From: Agrobacterium tumefaciens
Lineage (GTDB): Bacteria > Pseudomonadota > Alphaproteobacteria > Rhizobiales > Rhizobiaceae
Length of the DNA: 64,000 nt
NCBI RefSeq assembly: GCF_017726655.1
Contig: NZ_CP072308.1
Span: 1,240,001 to 1,304,000 of the forward strand
Reading direction: 5' to 3'
The translations under genes were made by a program, and so were the position numbers. The notes beneath the pieces are model-generated. The model had not been told where the DNA came from. It saw only the letters and a list, made by a program, of their open reading frames with translations, and did no database searches. Each line of letters starts with the position of its first letter. The first letter of the stretch is position 1. This document shows, in pieces, positions 44,997 to 54,119 of this stretch.

Positions 44997-46010
44997 ATGC
45001 CCAACACGACGACCCTGCCCGAAACAATGCGCTTCATCGATCTACCGTCCCATGGCGGACCGGAGGTCATGAAGATCTCACAGGCACCTCTGCCGAAACC
45101 CGCAAAAGGCGAGATTCTCGTGAAGGTCGAGGCAGCAGGGGTCAACCGTCCGGATGTGGCGCAGCGACAGGGCACCTATCCGCCACCCAAAGGTGCAAGT
45201 CCCATCCTCGGGCTCGAAATCGCCGGCGAGGTTGTTGTGCTTGGCGAAGGCGTCGATGAATTCAAGGTTGGCGACAAGGTCTGCGCGCTCGCCAATGGCG
45301 GCGGTTATGCGCAATATTGCGCCGTTCCCGCCGGGCAGGCCCTGCCCTTCCCCAAAGGTTATGATGCGGTCAAAGCCGCCGCATTGCCAGAGACCTTCTT
45401 CACCGTTTGGGCCAATCTCTTCCAGATGGCGGGCCTGACGGAAGGTGAGACCGTGCTCATCCACGGCGGCACCAGTGGCATCGGCACGACGGCGATCCAG
45501 CTTGCGAAAGCCTTTGGCGCGGAGGTTTATACAACGGCGGGCTCGGCGGAAAAATGCGAGGCCTGCGTGAAGCTCGGCGCCAAACGGGCAATCAATTACC
45601 GCGATGAGGATTTCGCTGACGTCGTGAAATCCGAAACCGGCGGCAAGGGCGTCGATGTGGTTCTCGACATGATCGGCGCGTCCTATTTCGAAAAGAACCT
45701 TGCGGCGCTCGCCAAGGATGGTTGCCTGTCCATCATCGCCTTCCTGGGGGGCGCCGTGGCCGAAAAGGTCGACCTACGCCCGATCATGGTCAAACGCCTG
45801 ACCGTCACCGGCTCCACCATGCGGCCGCGCACTACCGACGAGAAGCGCGCCATCCGCGATGAGCTTGTCGAGCAGGTCTGGCCGCTCATCGAAAGCGGGC
45901 AGGTCGCACCTGTCATCAATCGGATCTTCACGCTTGACGAGGTCGTGGATGCGCACCGGCTAATGGAAAGCAGCAGCCATATCGGCAAGATCGTGATGCG
46001 GGTGTCGTGA
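44997..46010 (+). CDS. NAD(P)H:quinone oxidoreductase (PIG3-like MDR family)
   Basis: A 337-residue zinc-independent medium-chain reductase. The start region [23 protein letters not shown] lies 10 codons after the ATG at 44997. The catalytic/cofactor part has [19 protein letters not shown] and GLEIAGEVV. The NADPH fold has [37 protein letters not shown]. The C-terminus has GKIVMRVS. Such enzymes make two-electron reductions of quinones or enones. AAGGAG lies 12 nt upstream. The EAL gene is 88 bp upstream on the same strand. Confidence 0.88.
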   Translation: MPNTTTLPETMRFIDLPSHGGPEVMKISQAPLPKPAKGEILVKVEAAGVNRPDVAQRQGTYPPPKGASPILGLEIAGEVVVLGEGVDEFKVGDKVCALANGGGYAQYCAVPAGQALPFPKGYDAVKAAALPETFFTVWANLFQMAGLTEGETVLIHGGTSGIGTTAIQLAKAFGAEVYTTAGSAEKCEACVKLGAKRAINYRDEDFADVVKSETGGKGVDVVLDMIGASYFEKNLAALAKDGCLSIIAFLGGAVAEKVDLRPIMVKRLTVTGSTMRPRTTDEKRAIRDELVEQVWPLIESGQVAPVINRIFTLDEVVDAHRLMESSSHIGKIVMRVS

Positions 46011-46035
46011 CGTTTGAGCAAGATCGTTGTTTTCA

Positions 46036-46061
46036 TTGACAACACAGCAAAGTGTTGTCAA
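46036..46061 (+). promoter_or_regulatory. Perfect inverted repeat, operator of the TumE/TumA-type operon
   Basis: TTGACAACAC and GTGTTGTCAA (46036-46045 and 46052-46061) are perfectly complementary around 6 nt. The dyad lies 10 bp upstream of the toxin start and includes a TTGACA that can serve as a -35 box. Binding by the HTH antitoxin would repress the pair. Confidence 0.6.
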
Positions 46062-46071
46062 GAATAACAAC

Positions 46072-46353
46072 ATGAAGGCCGTTCTGCTCGAAAAGACGCG
46101 CAAAGTGATCAACGAGACGACCTTCTTTGAGGTTGTCCTGTGGCATCTGCCTGAGCCTGTTCCCGGAAGTCTTCACCCGTTCAAATATCGGCTGGCGCTG
46201 GTGATCAAAGGGGAATGTGTTCTGCGTTATGACAATGAACCCGGCAAAGGCGATCATCGTCACATGGACGGGCGTGAAGACACCATCGCCTTCACCACGC
46301 TCGAAGCCCTGTTCGATGCTTTTCAGGCGGATATGGAAAGGATTTTGTCATGA
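46072..46353 (+). CDS. TumE-like toxin (DUF6516-type) of a TumE/TumA module
   Basis: A 93-residue protein with the pattern MKAVLLEKTRKVINETTFFEVVLWHLPEPVPGSLHPFKYRLALVIKGECVLRYDNEPGKGDHRH, seen in TumE/DUF6516 family toxins; GKGDHRH is the striking conserved segment. The start at 46072 has only a weak ribosome site, which fits a leaderless or operator-proximal transcript. It overlaps the next gene by 4 nt (ATGA). The mechanism is not known to me. Confidence 0.72.
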   Translation: MKAVLLEKTRKVINETTFFEVVLWHLPEPVPGSLHPFKYRLALVIKGECVLRYDNEPGKGDHRHMDGREDTIAFTTLEALFDAFQADMERILS

Positions 46354-46715
46354 CCGCACTCACCATCCGTCTCAGCACGATCAAGGATATCAAGAGCCGC
46401 TTTGTTGCCGCCGGTAATCTGGCCATGTCTGGAGAGCCGGTGGAGGCGAAACCGTCTGTCGAATTTTCAAGCTATGAGGACCTGCACCGCATTCTCGCGC
46501 CGCTTCGCCTTGCCATCGTCAAAGCTCTGGCCGGACAGGGACCGCTTTCTATCCGGGAGGTTGCCCGTCGGGTCGGACGGGACGTACAGGCCGTTCATCG
46601 CGATGTGACGTCGCTCCTCCATGCGGACATAATTGAACGGAACGAGGCTGGCATCGAGTTTCCCTATGACAGCATCCACTTCGAATTCGACGTGAAGGCC
46701 GCGGATGCGGCATAG
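46350..46715 (+). CDS. TumA-like HTH antitoxin
   Basis: A 121-residue protein. The winged helix-turn-helix at about 45-100 has ILAPLRLAIVKALAGQGPLSIREVARRVGRDVQAVHRDVTSLLHADIIERNEAG. The N-terminal extension is a likely toxin-binding part. Its ATG lies in the last codon of the toxin gene (ATGA overlap), so translation is coupled. A perfect inverted repeat upstream of the pair should be its operator. The toxin-first order is known for TumE/TumA. Confidence 0.75.
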   Translation: MTALTIRLSTIKDIKSRFVAAGNLAMSGEPVEAKPSVEFSSYEDLHRILAPLRLAIVKALAGQGPLSIREVARRVGRDVQAVHRDVTSLLHADIIERNEAGIEFPYDSIHFEFDVKAADAA

Positions 46716-46796
46716 GTGCCGGGCGTCCCCCAAGAAGTAATCCCTCTTGCATTACTCACGAATCGTACTACCTTCTATTTATGTTCAACGTATCGG

Positions 46797-46810
46797 AAGG
46801 AGGTGATCCA
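46797..46810 (+). promoter_or_regulatory. Shine-Dalgarno with 13-nt complementarity to the 16S rRNA tail
   Basis: AAGGAGGTGATCC (46797-46809) is the exact complement of the rRNA end GGATCACCTCCTT. It places GGAGG 7 nt before the ATG at 46811. No other ribosome site in the window is this long. Confidence 0.65.
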
Positions 46811-46885
46811 ATGTCTAGTGAGATTTCGGTCTCTGGTGCAGGCAATGGAAAGGGTGGTTTTGCGACGGGGCAGCCCTCGTTGTAA
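46811..46885 (+). CDS. 24-residue ORF behind an extreme Shine-Dalgarno site
   Basis: A short ORF of 24 codons begins MSSEISVSGAGNGKGG and ends at TAA (46883-46885). After the TAA the same frame remains open until 47059, giving a possible readthrough product with a Cys-rich end (ECRCGKLYARC). A terminator-like hairpin lies at 46950-46971. On the opposite strand a 59-codon frame (start 46947) also overlaps this DNA. I do not know this element. It may be a small protein, a regulatory RNA, or the tail of the TumE/TumA transcript. Confidence 0.45.
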   Translation: MSSEISVSGAGNGKGGFATGQPSL

Positions 46886-46949
46886 ATCTCTTTTGCCTTC
46901 GGAACGTTGAGAAACAGTCCCGGGTCTGTAAACAGGACCAAACTCATGG

Positions 46950-46973
46950 AAGGGTCGCTTAGGCGGCCCTTTT
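46950..46973 (+). terminator. Hairpin terminator after the small ORF
   Basis: A 9-bp stem with one G-T pair (46950-46958 with 46963-46971) and a TTAG loop is followed by TT. The T-run inside and after the stem counts four. It would close a roughly 190-nt transcript or the TumE/TumA operon. Confidence 0.5.
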
Positions 46974-47069
46974 CCGTTTCTGCGTATTTCTTCGAGTATC
47001 GGGGAGATCTGCGCCTCGAGTGCCGGTGCGGCAAGCTCTATGCTCGATGCTACTGGTGAAATGTCTCTT

Positions 47070-47184
47070 CCGTCATGCCGGGCTTGACCCGGCATCCAGC
47101 CGGCGCGCGGCTGCCCGACGAGAGGACTTCTTTCAGCCCAAGGACTTGGGCTGGCTGGATACCGGATCAAGGCCGGCATGACGG
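47070..47184 (+). repeat. Palindromic intergenic repeat, copy D
   Basis: A 115-bp element with ends CCGTCATGCCGG and CCGGCATGACGG. It has a GGCGCGCGGCTGCCC arm and a CAGCCCAAG-GACTTGGGCTG arm, in the same order as copy B. It lies between the small ORF and cysA, just downstream of cysA. Confidence 0.8.
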
Positions 47185-47209
47185 AGAAGTGGGGGCAGCG
47201 ACAAAATCG

Positions 47210-48277
47210 TCAATCGCCAACTGCGGTCACCTCTCCCTGCCTCTTCCCGAACACCTTCCACCGCGTCGGCCGGAACCGCAGTTCGGCGCCCACCGCCACG
47301 GCGGCGTTGAGCGGCACTTCGATTTCGAGGTGATAGGGCTCATGGCCGTTATTGGCGATGTCGATTTCGGCGATGCGGGTGCCGGCAAGGCGGCGACAGG
47401 TGGTGACCTTGCCGTAAAGCGCGTCCTTCTCGTCCGTCAGCACCACGTCTTCCGGCCGGAAGAACAATTCGCCCTCGCCTGCGCCGCTTTCATTTACGCC
47501 GATGCTCTCGCCCTGGAACAGCACATGGCCATCACGGATCGTGACCGGCAGGCTGGAGGATTCGCCGATGAAGGAGAAGACAAAAGGCGAGTTGGGCGTA
47601 TCGTAGACATCGTCTGCCGTGCCGACCTGCTCGATCTTGCCCTGGCTCATGACAACGACGCGGTCCGCCAGTTCCAGCGCTTCTTCCTGATCATGGGTGA
47701 CAAAGACGGTGGTGTGGCCCGTGCGGTCATGGAATTCGCGCAGCCAGCGGCGCAATTCCTTGCGCACTTTGGCATCGAGCGCGCCGAAAGGCTCGTCGAG
47801 AAGCAGCACCTTCGGCTCGATGGCGACGGCGCGGGCAAGCGCCACGCGCTGGCGTTGACCGCCGGAAAGCTGGGTTGGATAGCGCTTTTCAAGGCCCGAG
47901 AGATGCACCATGTCGAGAAGTTCGGACACGCGTTTGCGTATCTCGGCTTTCGGCGGGCGGCTGGCGGAAGGGCGTACCTTCAAGCCGAAAGCGATGTTGT
48001 CGGCCACCGTCATATGGCGGAACAGCGCGTAATGCTGGAACACGAAACCGACATTGCGCTCCTGCACCGTGCGGTGTGACGCGTCTTCGTCGCCGAAGAA
48101 AATCTGACCCTGCGTTGGCTGTTCGAGGCCGGCGATGAGACGCAGCAGCGTCGTCTTGCCGGAACCGGAAGGACCAAGCAGTGCGATCAGCTCGCCGGAG
48201 CGAATGTTGAGCGACACGTCGTTCAGCGCCGGAAAGCGATCAAACTGCTTGGTGATGCCGGAAACTTTCACTTCCAT
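47210..48277 (-). CDS. cysA: Sulfate/thiosulfate ABC transporter ATP-binding protein CysA
   Basis: A 355-residue ABC ATPase with Walker [10 protein letters not shown] (35-43), signature LSGGQRQR (about 135-142), Walker [13 protein letters not shown], and D-loop/H-loop [21 protein letters not shown]-terminal regulatory beta domain (about 245-350) with TOBE-like strands follows. It drives sulfate or thiosulfate import together with CysT and CysW. The ATG at 48277 is chosen by AAAGG 7 nt before; an in-frame ATG at 48292 overlaps the cysW stop. It is last of sbp-cysT-cysW-cysA. Confidence 0.93.
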   Translation of the reverse strand: MEVKVSGITKQFDRFPALNDVSLNIRSGELIALLGPSGSGKTTLLRLIAGLEQPTQGQIFFGDEDASHRTVQERNVGFVFQHYALFRHMTVADNIAFGLKVRPSASRPPKAEIRKRVSELLDMVHLSGLEKRYPTQLSGGQRQRVALARAVAIEPKVLLLDEPFGALDAKVRKELRRWLREFHDRTGHTTVFVTHDQEEALELADRVVVMSQGKIEQVGTADDVYDTPNSPFVFSFIGESSSLPVTIRDGHVLFQGESIGVNESGAGEGELFFRPEDVVLTDEKDALYGKVTTCRRLAGTRIAEIDIANNGHEPYHLEIEVPLNAAVAVGAELRFRPTRWKVFGKRQGEVTAVGD

Positions 48278-48288
48278 GAAGATGCCTT

Positions 48289-49161
48289 TCAATGCTTGCC
48301 GGCTGCGTTGCCCGCGCCAAAGCGTATTTCGAGAATGGTTTTGAGAACGAGGGTCACCAGAGCCAAACCGGCGAGCAGCGTCGCGACGGCGAAGGATGCG
48401 CCGATATTGTACTCATTATAGAGTATCTCGACATGCAGCGGCATGGTGTTGGTCTCGCCGCGAATATGGCCAGATACGACGGAGACGGCCCCGAACTCGC
48501 CCATGGCGCGGGCGTTGCAGAGCAGCACGCCGTACAGCAGGCCCCATTTGATGTTCGGCAGCGTGACGTACCAGAAGGTCTGCCAGCCCGATGCACCAAG
48601 CGAAATCGCCGCCTCCTCATCGCCATTGCCTTGATCCTGCATCAGTGGGATGAGCTCACGCGCGACGAAGGGAAAGGTCACGAAGATGGTGGCGAGCACG
48701 ATGCCCGGCACCGCAAAGAGGATCTCGATGCCGTAACTTTTCAGCCATGGCCCGAGCACGCTGTGGGCCGAAAAAAGGATGACATAGACCAGGCCGGAGA
48801 TAACCGGAGAGATCGAGAATGGCAGGTCGATCAGCGTGATCAGGAACGCCTTGCCCTTGAACTCGAATTTCGCAATCGCCCAGGCAGCCATCACTCCGAA
48901 GATCAGATTGAGCGGCACCGAAATGGCGGCGACGAGCAGCGTCAGGCGAATGGCCGAGAGCGCGTCCGGCTCGACGATCGCCTCCCAGAAGCTTTCCGTG
49001 CCCTTGCGGAAGGCTTCGAAGAAGACCGAAACCAGCGGCAGGACGAGAAAGGCGGCGAGGAAGACGAAGGCGATGGCCATCAGCGCCAGTCGCGCGGCCA
49101 AGCCTTCACTGGCGGGGTCGCGGAACGGTCGCGGCGTGGCACGGGATGCGGTGTCAGACAT
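48289..49161 (-). CDS. cysW: Sulfate ABC transporter permease CysW
   Basis: A 290-residue permease with about six helices and the EAA loop ([51 protein letters not shown]). Other signatures are [21 protein letters not shown] and [42 protein letters not shown], typical of CysW. The ATG at 49161 has AGGAGG 8 nt before it and overlaps the cysT stop by 8 nt. cysA begins 11 nt downstream. Confidence 0.93.
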   Translation of the reverse strand: MSDTASRATPRPFRDPASEGLAARLALMAIAFVFLAAFLVLPLVSVFFEAFRKGTESFWEAIVEPDALSAIRLTLLVAAISVPLNLIFGVMAAWAIAKFEFKGKAFLITLIDLPFSISPVISGLVYVILFSAHSVLGPWLKSYGIEILFAVPGIVLATIFVTFPFVARELIPLMQDQGNGDEEAAISLGASGWQTFWYVTLPNIKWGLLYGVLLCNARAMGEFGAVSVVSGHIRGETNTMPLHVEILYNEYNIGASFAVATLLAGLALVTLVLKTILEIRFGAGNAAGKH

Positions 49162-50011
49162 ATCCGTACCTCCTGCGGCTCCAGGCCTGAATGAGATTGA
49201 TGAGGAACAGCATGGCAAAGGAGATGATCAGCATGATGGTGGCGATGCCGGTGGCCGCCGCATAATTGAACTCCTCCAGCCGGATAACGATGAGGAGCGG
49301 CGCGATTTCCGACACGTACGGAATATTGCCGGCAATGAAAATGACCGAGCCGTATTCGCCCACGCCGCGCGCAAAAGCGAGCGCGAAACCGGTGAGAATG
49401 GCGGGTGTGAGGCTCGGCAGCAGAATGCGGGTGATGGTCTGGAAACGGTTGGCGCCGAGCGTTGCCGCCACCTCCTCCACCTGCCGGTCGATCTCCTCCA
49501 TGACCGGCTGCACCGTGCGCACCACGAAGGGCAGGCCGATGAAGATCAGCGCGATGACGATGCCGGTCGGCGTGAACGCGATCTTGATGCCGAAAGGTTC
49601 AAACAGCGAACCGACCCAGCCGCGATTGGCGTAAAGCGCCGTCAGCGCAATACCCGCGACCGCCGTTGGAAGCGCAAAGGGAAGGTCGACAATGGCATCC
49701 ACGAAGCGGCGGCCGGGAAAACGGTAACGCGTGAGAACCCAGGCAACAATGACGCCGAAGACCACATTGACCAATGCGGCAAGGAACGCCGTGCCGAAGC
49801 TGACCCGCAGCGCATTCAGCGTACGGCTATCCGTGGCAATCGCAATGAAATCTGCAAAACCGAGTTTTGCCGTGGACCAGACAAGGCCGCCAAGCGGAAT
49901 AAGAATGATGAGAAACAGATAGGTGACGGTGTAACCAAACGTCAGGCCGAAGCCCGGTATGACGCTCGATTGCCGCCACTTCCACCTGCTCCCGGAAATA
50001 TTATTGCTCAT
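49154..50011 (-). CDS. cysT: Sulfate ABC transporter permease CysT (CysU)
   Basis: A 285-residue permease with about six helices. [24 protein letters not shown] starts the membrane part. [121 protein letters not shown] is the permease core with the EAA loop. The ATG at 50011 is set by GGAG 5 nt upstream; the preceding TTG is in frame but too close. It overlaps cysW by 8 nt. Confidence 0.93.
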   Translation of the reverse strand: MSNNISGSRWKWRQSSVIPGFGLTFGYTVTYLFLIILIPLGGLVWSTAKLGFADFIAIATDSRTLNALRVSFGTAFLAALVNVVFGVIVAWVLTRYRFPGRRFVDAIVDLPFALPTAVAGIALTALYANRGWVGSLFEPFGIKIAFTPTGIVIALIFIGLPFVVRTVQPVMEEIDRQVEEVAATLGANRFQTITRILLPSLTPAILTGFALAFARGVGEYGSVIFIAGNIPYVSEIAPLLIVIRLEEFNYAAATGIATIMLIISFAMLFLINLIQAWSRRRYGYV

Positions 50012-50124
50012 CAAGGCTCCGGATAATCTTAGTTTTTGAACATTTCCGGGACAGTCAACCGAGGTCTGCCCGTCCTGAAAGTGCTCTCTGGGAGCCGGTA
50101 TTCCCCCGGCGCTTATTATAAAGT

Positions 50125-50150
50125 ATCGACCGGCATGGCGTCCGGTCGAT
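50125..50150 (-). terminator. Hairpin between sbp and cysT, mRNA-stabilising or attenuating
   Basis: A perfect 9-bp stem (50125-50133 with 50142-50150) with an 8-nt loop lies 60 nt beyond the sbp stop and about 115 nt before cysT. Such hairpins often let binding-protein messages outlast those of the permeases. No clear T-run is present. Confidence 0.4.
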
Positions 50151-50210
50151 CAGGTTCTGATTTGTCTTGTCCCATGGGACGGGGTAACGACGCTTCACCC
50201 CATCATCCGC

Positions 50211-51236
50211 TTACTTCGCGGGCTTGTAAATCTGGTCGAAGATGCCGCCGTCACCAAAATGTTCCGGCTGCGCCTTAGCCCAACCGCCGAAGATCGGGTC
50301 GTCAATGGTGACGAGCTTGATATCGGGCAGCTGCTTCAGCAGGTCCTTGGAGACAACGGCCGGGTTCGACGGACGATAAAAGTGTTTCGCCGCAATATTC
50401 TGGCCCTCGTCGGAATAGAGATATTGCAGATAGGCTTCGGCCGCCTTGCGGGTGCCCTTGGCGTCGACATTGGCGTCAACCACGGCGACCGGCGGCTCGG
50501 CCAGGATAGAGATCGGCGGAACGACGATATCGAAGGCATCGGCACCGAATTCCTGCCCGGCCAAATAGGCTTCGTTTTCCCAGGCGAGCAGCACGTCGCC
50601 GATCTGGCGCTGTGCGAAGGTGACCGTGGAGCCACGGGCGCCGGTGTCGAGAACCGGGGCGCGCTTGTAGAGTTCGCCGACATAGGCCTTGATCTTGTCC
50701 TGGTCACCCTTGAACTCTTCATTCGCCCAGGCCCAGGCCGCCAGATAGTTCCAGCGCGCACCGCCCGAGGTCTTCGGGTTCGGCGTCACGATCTGCACGT
50801 CGCCCTTCACCAGATCGCCCCAATTATGGATGCCCTTGGGGTTGCCCTTGCGAACGAGGAAAACGATGGTGGAGGTGTAAGGCGAGGAATTATGCGGCAG
50901 GCGGCCGCGCCAGTCCTTGTTGATCTTGCCGGAGTTCTGGACGATGGCGTCGATGTCGCTCTGCAGCGCCAACGTCACGACGTCGGCTTCCAGACCGTCG
51001 ATCACGGAACGCGCCTGCTTGCCGGAGCCGCCATGCGATTGCTGGATCGTGACGTCTTCGCCGGTGTCGGCCTTCCACTTCTTGGCGAAAGCCTCGTTGA
51101 AATCCTTGTAGAGTTCACGGGTGGGATCATAGGACACGTTCAGCAGCTTGGTCTGCGCGGCGGCCGAGCCAGCTGCGCCAAGTGCCAGTGAGAGGCTGAG
51201 CGCGACAACGCTCAAACCGGACAGAAGCTTGGACAT
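50211..51236 (-). CDS. sbp: Periplasmic sulfate-binding protein
   Basis: A 341-residue binding protein with a signal peptide ([29 protein letters not shown], 1-28). Family signatures are [68 protein letters not shown] and the sulfate-site [14 protein letters not shown] and [21 protein letters not shown]. It captures sulfate or thiosulfate for CysTWA. AGGAGGG precedes the ATG. It is the first gene of the uptake operon; a 9-bp dyad lies 29 bp upstream. Symbols sbp and cysP are both used for this family. Confidence 0.93.
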   Translation of the reverse strand: MSKLLSGLSVVALSLSLALGAAGSAAAQTKLLNVSYDPTRELYKDFNEAFAKKWKADTGEDVTIQQSHGGSGKQARSVIDGLEADVVTLALQSDIDAIVQNSGKINKDWRGRLPHNSSPYTSTIVFLVRKGNPKGIHNWGDLVKGDVQIVTPNPKTSGGARWNYLAAWAWANEEFKGDQDKIKAYVGELYKRAPVLDTGARGSTVTFAQRQIGDVLLAWENEAYLAGQEFGADAFDIVVPPISILAEPPVAVVDANVDAKGTRKAAEAYLQYLYSDEGQNIAAKHFYRPSNPAVVSKDLLKQLPDIKLVTIDDPIFGGWAKAQPEHFGDGGIFDQIYKPAK

Positions 51237-51264
51237 CGGTATTCCCTCCTGATTGCAATGGCTT

Positions 51265-51287
51265 AACTCTACTGGTTGAGTAGAGTT
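51265..51287 (-). promoter_or_regulatory. 9-bp inverted repeat ahead of the sulfate-uptake operon
   Basis: AACTCTACT-GGTTG-AGTAGAGTT is perfect and sits 29 bp upstream of the sbp start. It may be an operator (for example of the nearby Rrf2-type regulator) or an RNA stem in the 5' leader. No second copy stands in front of cysH. Confidence 0.5.
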
Positions 51288-51523
51288 GGTCAATGAGGCC
51301 GAATACGATCGAAAAAGTGTTTCCCTTGAGCGTTTCCACGGGCAACAAATACAGCGCAGCATAAGCGAAAGGCGCAACAAGCGTCGTGTAAAACTTTGCC
51401 GGATGCAAAAGCGTTTCACATTTTTGCCGATTTTTTGCCGCGACGGCGAAAAATATTAGATGGTCTTAGACGATTTTTTCGTTTGGAAGGAACGAGGCAG
51501 GGGGATCATTACAATCTCCTCAT

Positions 51524-51637
51524 CCGTCATTCCGGCCTTGAGCCGGAATCCAGCCAGCCCAAGTCCTTGGGCTGAAGGAGTCGTTTCGCCGCGCAGACGC
51601 GCGTCGGCTGGATTCCGGCTCAAGGCCGGAATGACGG
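51524..51637 (-). repeat. Palindromic intergenic repeat, copy E
   Basis: A 114-bp element with ends CCGTCATTCCGG and CCGGAATGACGG. It carries the CAGCCCAAGTCCTTGGGCTG arm first and the GCCGCGCAGACGCGCG arm second, so it is inverted relative to copies B and D. It lies between the sbp and Rrf2 genes, in the promoter-side gap. Confidence 0.8.
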
Positions 51638-51695
51638 ACAGGTTGAGAACCCTCGTTGCAAACTCTCGACAGCGAAACGTGAAAAAAGACGAGTG

Positions 51696-52136
51696 TCAGG
51701 CCGTCAAAAGCTCGGGCACTTCGACACCGGCCACGGCATCCGCAACGGTCGTGTTGAACAGGATGTTACGCGTCGCATCGGCCACACGGGCAAAGACGTG
51801 GCGGATCTCGCACTGCTTCTCGCCATCGCAATCCTCGCAGCGGCGATAGGCGGTCTGTGAGAGGCAAGGCAGAGGAGCAAGGGGGCCGTCGATGAGCCGC
51901 AGCACCTCGCCGAAGGTGATATCATCCGCCGGGCGCGCCAGAAGATAACCACCCTGCTTGCCGCGCCGGCTCTCGACAAGGCGTTCCTTCTTCATTTCGA
52001 GAAGGATCTGCTCCAGAAACTTTTTCGGAATGGCCTGTTCGCGGGCAATGTCGGAAATCTGCACAGGGTAGCCGCCGTCGGCCTTGGCCAGCGAAAGAAG
52101 CGCCCTCAGCGCATATTTTGCCTTCTGCGAAATCAT
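51696..52136 (-). CDS. Rrf2-family transcriptional regulator with a Cys cluster
   Basis: A 146-residue Rrf2 protein. The winged helix reads ISQKAKYALRALLSLAKADGGYPVQISDIAREQAIPKKFLEQILLEMKKERLVESRRGKQGGYLLARPADDITFGEVLRLIDGPLAP. It is followed by Cys91, Cys100, Cys103 and Cys109 (C-x8-C-x2-C-x5-C), which could bind an Fe-S cluster as in IscR or NsrR. It is divergent from cysHDN and next to the sulfate-uptake genes, so a role in sulfur regulation is likely. The ATG lacks a strong ribosome site. Confidence 0.85.
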   Translation of the reverse strand: MISQKAKYALRALLSLAKADGGYPVQISDIAREQAIPKKFLEQILLEMKKERLVESRRGKQGGYLLARPADDITFGEVLRLIDGPLAPLPCLSQTAYRRCEDCDGEKQCEIRHVFARVADATRNILFNTTVADAVAGVEVPELLTA

Positions 52137-52340
52137 CGTAAAACCAGTAGATCACAAGCCCGGATACCCGGCAATCACGGCTTAGCGCAGAAGTTGTCAC
52201 AATTCAAATCCAGGCTGCGAACAAGGTGAACGGGCATCTTTTGCTCATAGCACGCGCGCGAGAGGCATTTTTGCTCTGAAGTGCAGCGCACAAAGACTGT
52301 CATTTCTCGTCCAAAGCGCCGATTTCAACAATAATCGGCC

Positions 52341-53138
52341 ATGGAAATCCCGGACGTGACAATGAACATCAATTCAGCGACCATCAATTCAGTAAATGCC
52401 TCTGCCGATGCCGCTTCCCTGGACGCCACGCTGGCCGGGCTGGATCTGGCGGGTCGGCTTTCGTTTATCGCCGGCCTTGGCGGGCGCGCGGTCTTCACCA
52501 CCAGCCTTGGCATCGAGGATCAGGTCATCACCGCCGCTATCGGCACCCATCGCCTGCCGATAGACGTTGTCACGCTGGAAACCGGCCGTCTTTTCAAGGA
52601 AACCGTCGATCTCATCGATGAAACCGAGGAGCGTTTCGGCATCGAAATCCGTCGTTTCCGTCCCGAGCAGGACGATATCGACGCCTATGTCGAAAAATAC
52701 GGCCTTAATGGTTTTTACGAAAGCGTTGAAGCGCGCCACGCCTGCTGTCATGTCAGAAAGCTGATTCCACTCGGCAAGGCGCTTAATGGTGCCGCCTTCT
52801 GGATCACCGGCCTTCGCCGCGGCCAGTCGGGCAACCGCGCCACGACGCCGTTCGCGGAATTCGATGCGGATCGCAATCTCATCAAGATCAACCCTTTGGC
52901 TGATTGGGATATCGATCTCATCAAGGCGCATGTCGCCGAGGAAAACATTCCCGTCAATCCGTTGCATCAGCGCGGTTACCCGTCCATCGGCTGCGAGCCG
53001 TGTACGCGCGCCATCAAGCCCGGTGAGCCTGAGCGCGCCGGACGATGGTGGTGGGAAAACGACGAGAAGCGCGAATGCGGTCTTCACGTCGCCGGTGCGG
53101 AGCAGACCTCCGCCGTTTCCGCCATCCCGCAACGATAA
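52341..53138 (+). CDS. cysH: Assimilatory adenylyl-sulfate (APS) reductase, CysH family
   Basis: A 265-residue reductase with CC (135-136) and CxxC (218-221) cysteine pairs that hold a [4Fe-4S] cluster, and the catalytic Cys246 in RECGLH. The TTSLGIEDQVI P-loop-like motif and the ITGLRRGQSGNR segment bind the nucleotide. The four cluster cysteines indicate an APS-type enzyme, rather than the PAPS type of E. coli. The ATG at 52341 has no clear ribosome site; the ATG at residue 8 (52362) is possible. It is first of cysH-cysD-cysN. Confidence 0.93.
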   Translation: MEIPDVTMNINSATINSVNASADAASLDATLAGLDLAGRLSFIAGLGGRAVFTTSLGIEDQVITAAIGTHRLPIDVVTLETGRLFKETVDLIDETEERFGIEIRRFRPEQDDIDAYVEKYGLNGFYESVEARHACCHVRKLIPLGKALNGAAFWITGLRRGQSGNRATTPFAEFDADRNLIKINPLADWDIDLIKAHVAEENIPVNPLHQRGYPSIGCEPCTRAIKPGEPERAGRWWWENDEKRECGLHVAGAEQTSAVSAIPQR

Positions 53139-53165
53139 TCATTCAGTACATTCCCGGAGTTCACA

Positions 53166-54119
53166 ATGTCCAACGCAGTCCACGAGACGGACAGCAAGAA
53201 TACTGTCGCATCCAAGCCGCCGCTCGATCCCCATCTGAAGGCGCTTGAAAACGAAGCTATTCATATCTTTCGCGAAGTCGCAGCCGAATTCGACAAGCCC
53301 GTGATGCTCTATTCCATCGGCAAGGACTCGTCCGTGCTGCTGCATCTCGCGCGCAAGGCCTTCTTCCCCGGGCGCATTCCCTTCCCGCTGCTGCACGTCA
53401 ATACCGGCTGGAAGTTCAAGGAAATGATCGAATTCCGCGACAATATCGTCAGGGAATACGATCTGGAGCTGATCTCCCACACCAATCCGCGCGGCGCGGC
53501 GGAAAACATCACGCCCTTCACCCACGGATCGGCGCTTTACACCGACATCATGAAGACGGAAGCGCTGCGTCAGGCGCTGGATGCCGGCCAGTTCGACGCC
53601 GCCTTTGGCGGTGCCCGCCGTGACGAGGAGGCGAGCCGCGCCAAGGAACGCATCTATTCCTTCCGCACGCCCGACCATAAGTGGGACCCGCGCAACCAGC
53701 GGCCGGAGCTGTGGAACATCTATAACGGCATGGTCCGCAAGGGTGAAAGCGTGCGCGCCTTCCCGCTCTCCAACTGGACCGAAGTCGACATCTGGCGTTA
53801 CATCGAGGCGGAAAACATTCCGCTGGTGCCGCTCTATTACGCCGCCGAGCGCCCCTATATCGAGCGGGACGGCATGATGATCCTTGCCGAGGACGAGCGC
53901 CTGGAGCTTTTGCCCGGCGAAGAGGTCAAGCGTGGCTCGATCCGCTTCCGCACGCTCGGTTGCTTCCCGCTCACCGGTGCGATCCGTTCCGAGGCGGCGA
54001 CGCTTCAGGATGTGATTGCAGAGCTTGAAATCGCCACCGTTTCCGAACGTCAGGGGCGCGCGATTGACCGCGACCAGTCCGGTTCCATGGAGAAGAAGAA
54101 GCGCGAGGGCTATTTCTGA
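53166..54119 (+). CDS. cysD: Sulfate adenylyltransferase subunit CysD
   Basis: A 317-residue small subunit with the SGKDS-like PP-loop [20 protein letters not shown] (about 44-63). The conserved [23 protein letters not shown] and [53 protein letters not shown] end the protein. With CysN it makes APS from sulfate and ATP, driven by GTP hydrolysis. It starts 28 nt after cysH (ATTCCCGGAGTTCACA before the ATG) and overlaps cysN by one base (TGATG). Confidence 0.95.
   Translation: MSNAVHETDSKNTVASKPPLDPHLKALENEAIHIFREVAAEFDKPVMLYSIGKDSSVLLHLARKAFFPGRIPFPLLHVNTGWKFKEMIEFRDNIVREYDLELISHTNPRGAAENITPFTHGSALYTDIMKTEALRQALDAGQFDAAFGGARRDEEASRAKERIYSFRTPDHKWDPRNQRPELWNIYNGMVRKGESVRAFPLSNWTEVDIWRYIEAENIPLVPLYYAAERPYIERDGMMILAEDERLELLPGEEVKRGSIRFRTLGCFPLTGAIRSEAATLQDVIAELEIATVSERQGRAIDRDQSGSMEKKKREGYF

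Larger units (their letters stand above)
51237..51695. other. Intergenic region with sulfur-operon promoter and repeat
   Basis: This is 459 bp. It holds the inverted repeat 51265-51287 ahead of sbp, AT-rich DNA around 51420-51480, and the palindromic repeat copy E at 51524-51637. No gene was seen. Confidence 0.6.

Noticed and set aside
46797..46809. Fragment of a 16S rRNA gene
   Set aside because: Only the 13 nt matching the rRNA tail complement are shared; flanking rRNA sequence is absent, so it is a ribosome-binding site.
29909..51637. CRISPR array or insertion sequence from the recurring palindromes
   Set aside because: Copies are about 115 bp, kilobases apart, with no regular spacers and no transposase gene.
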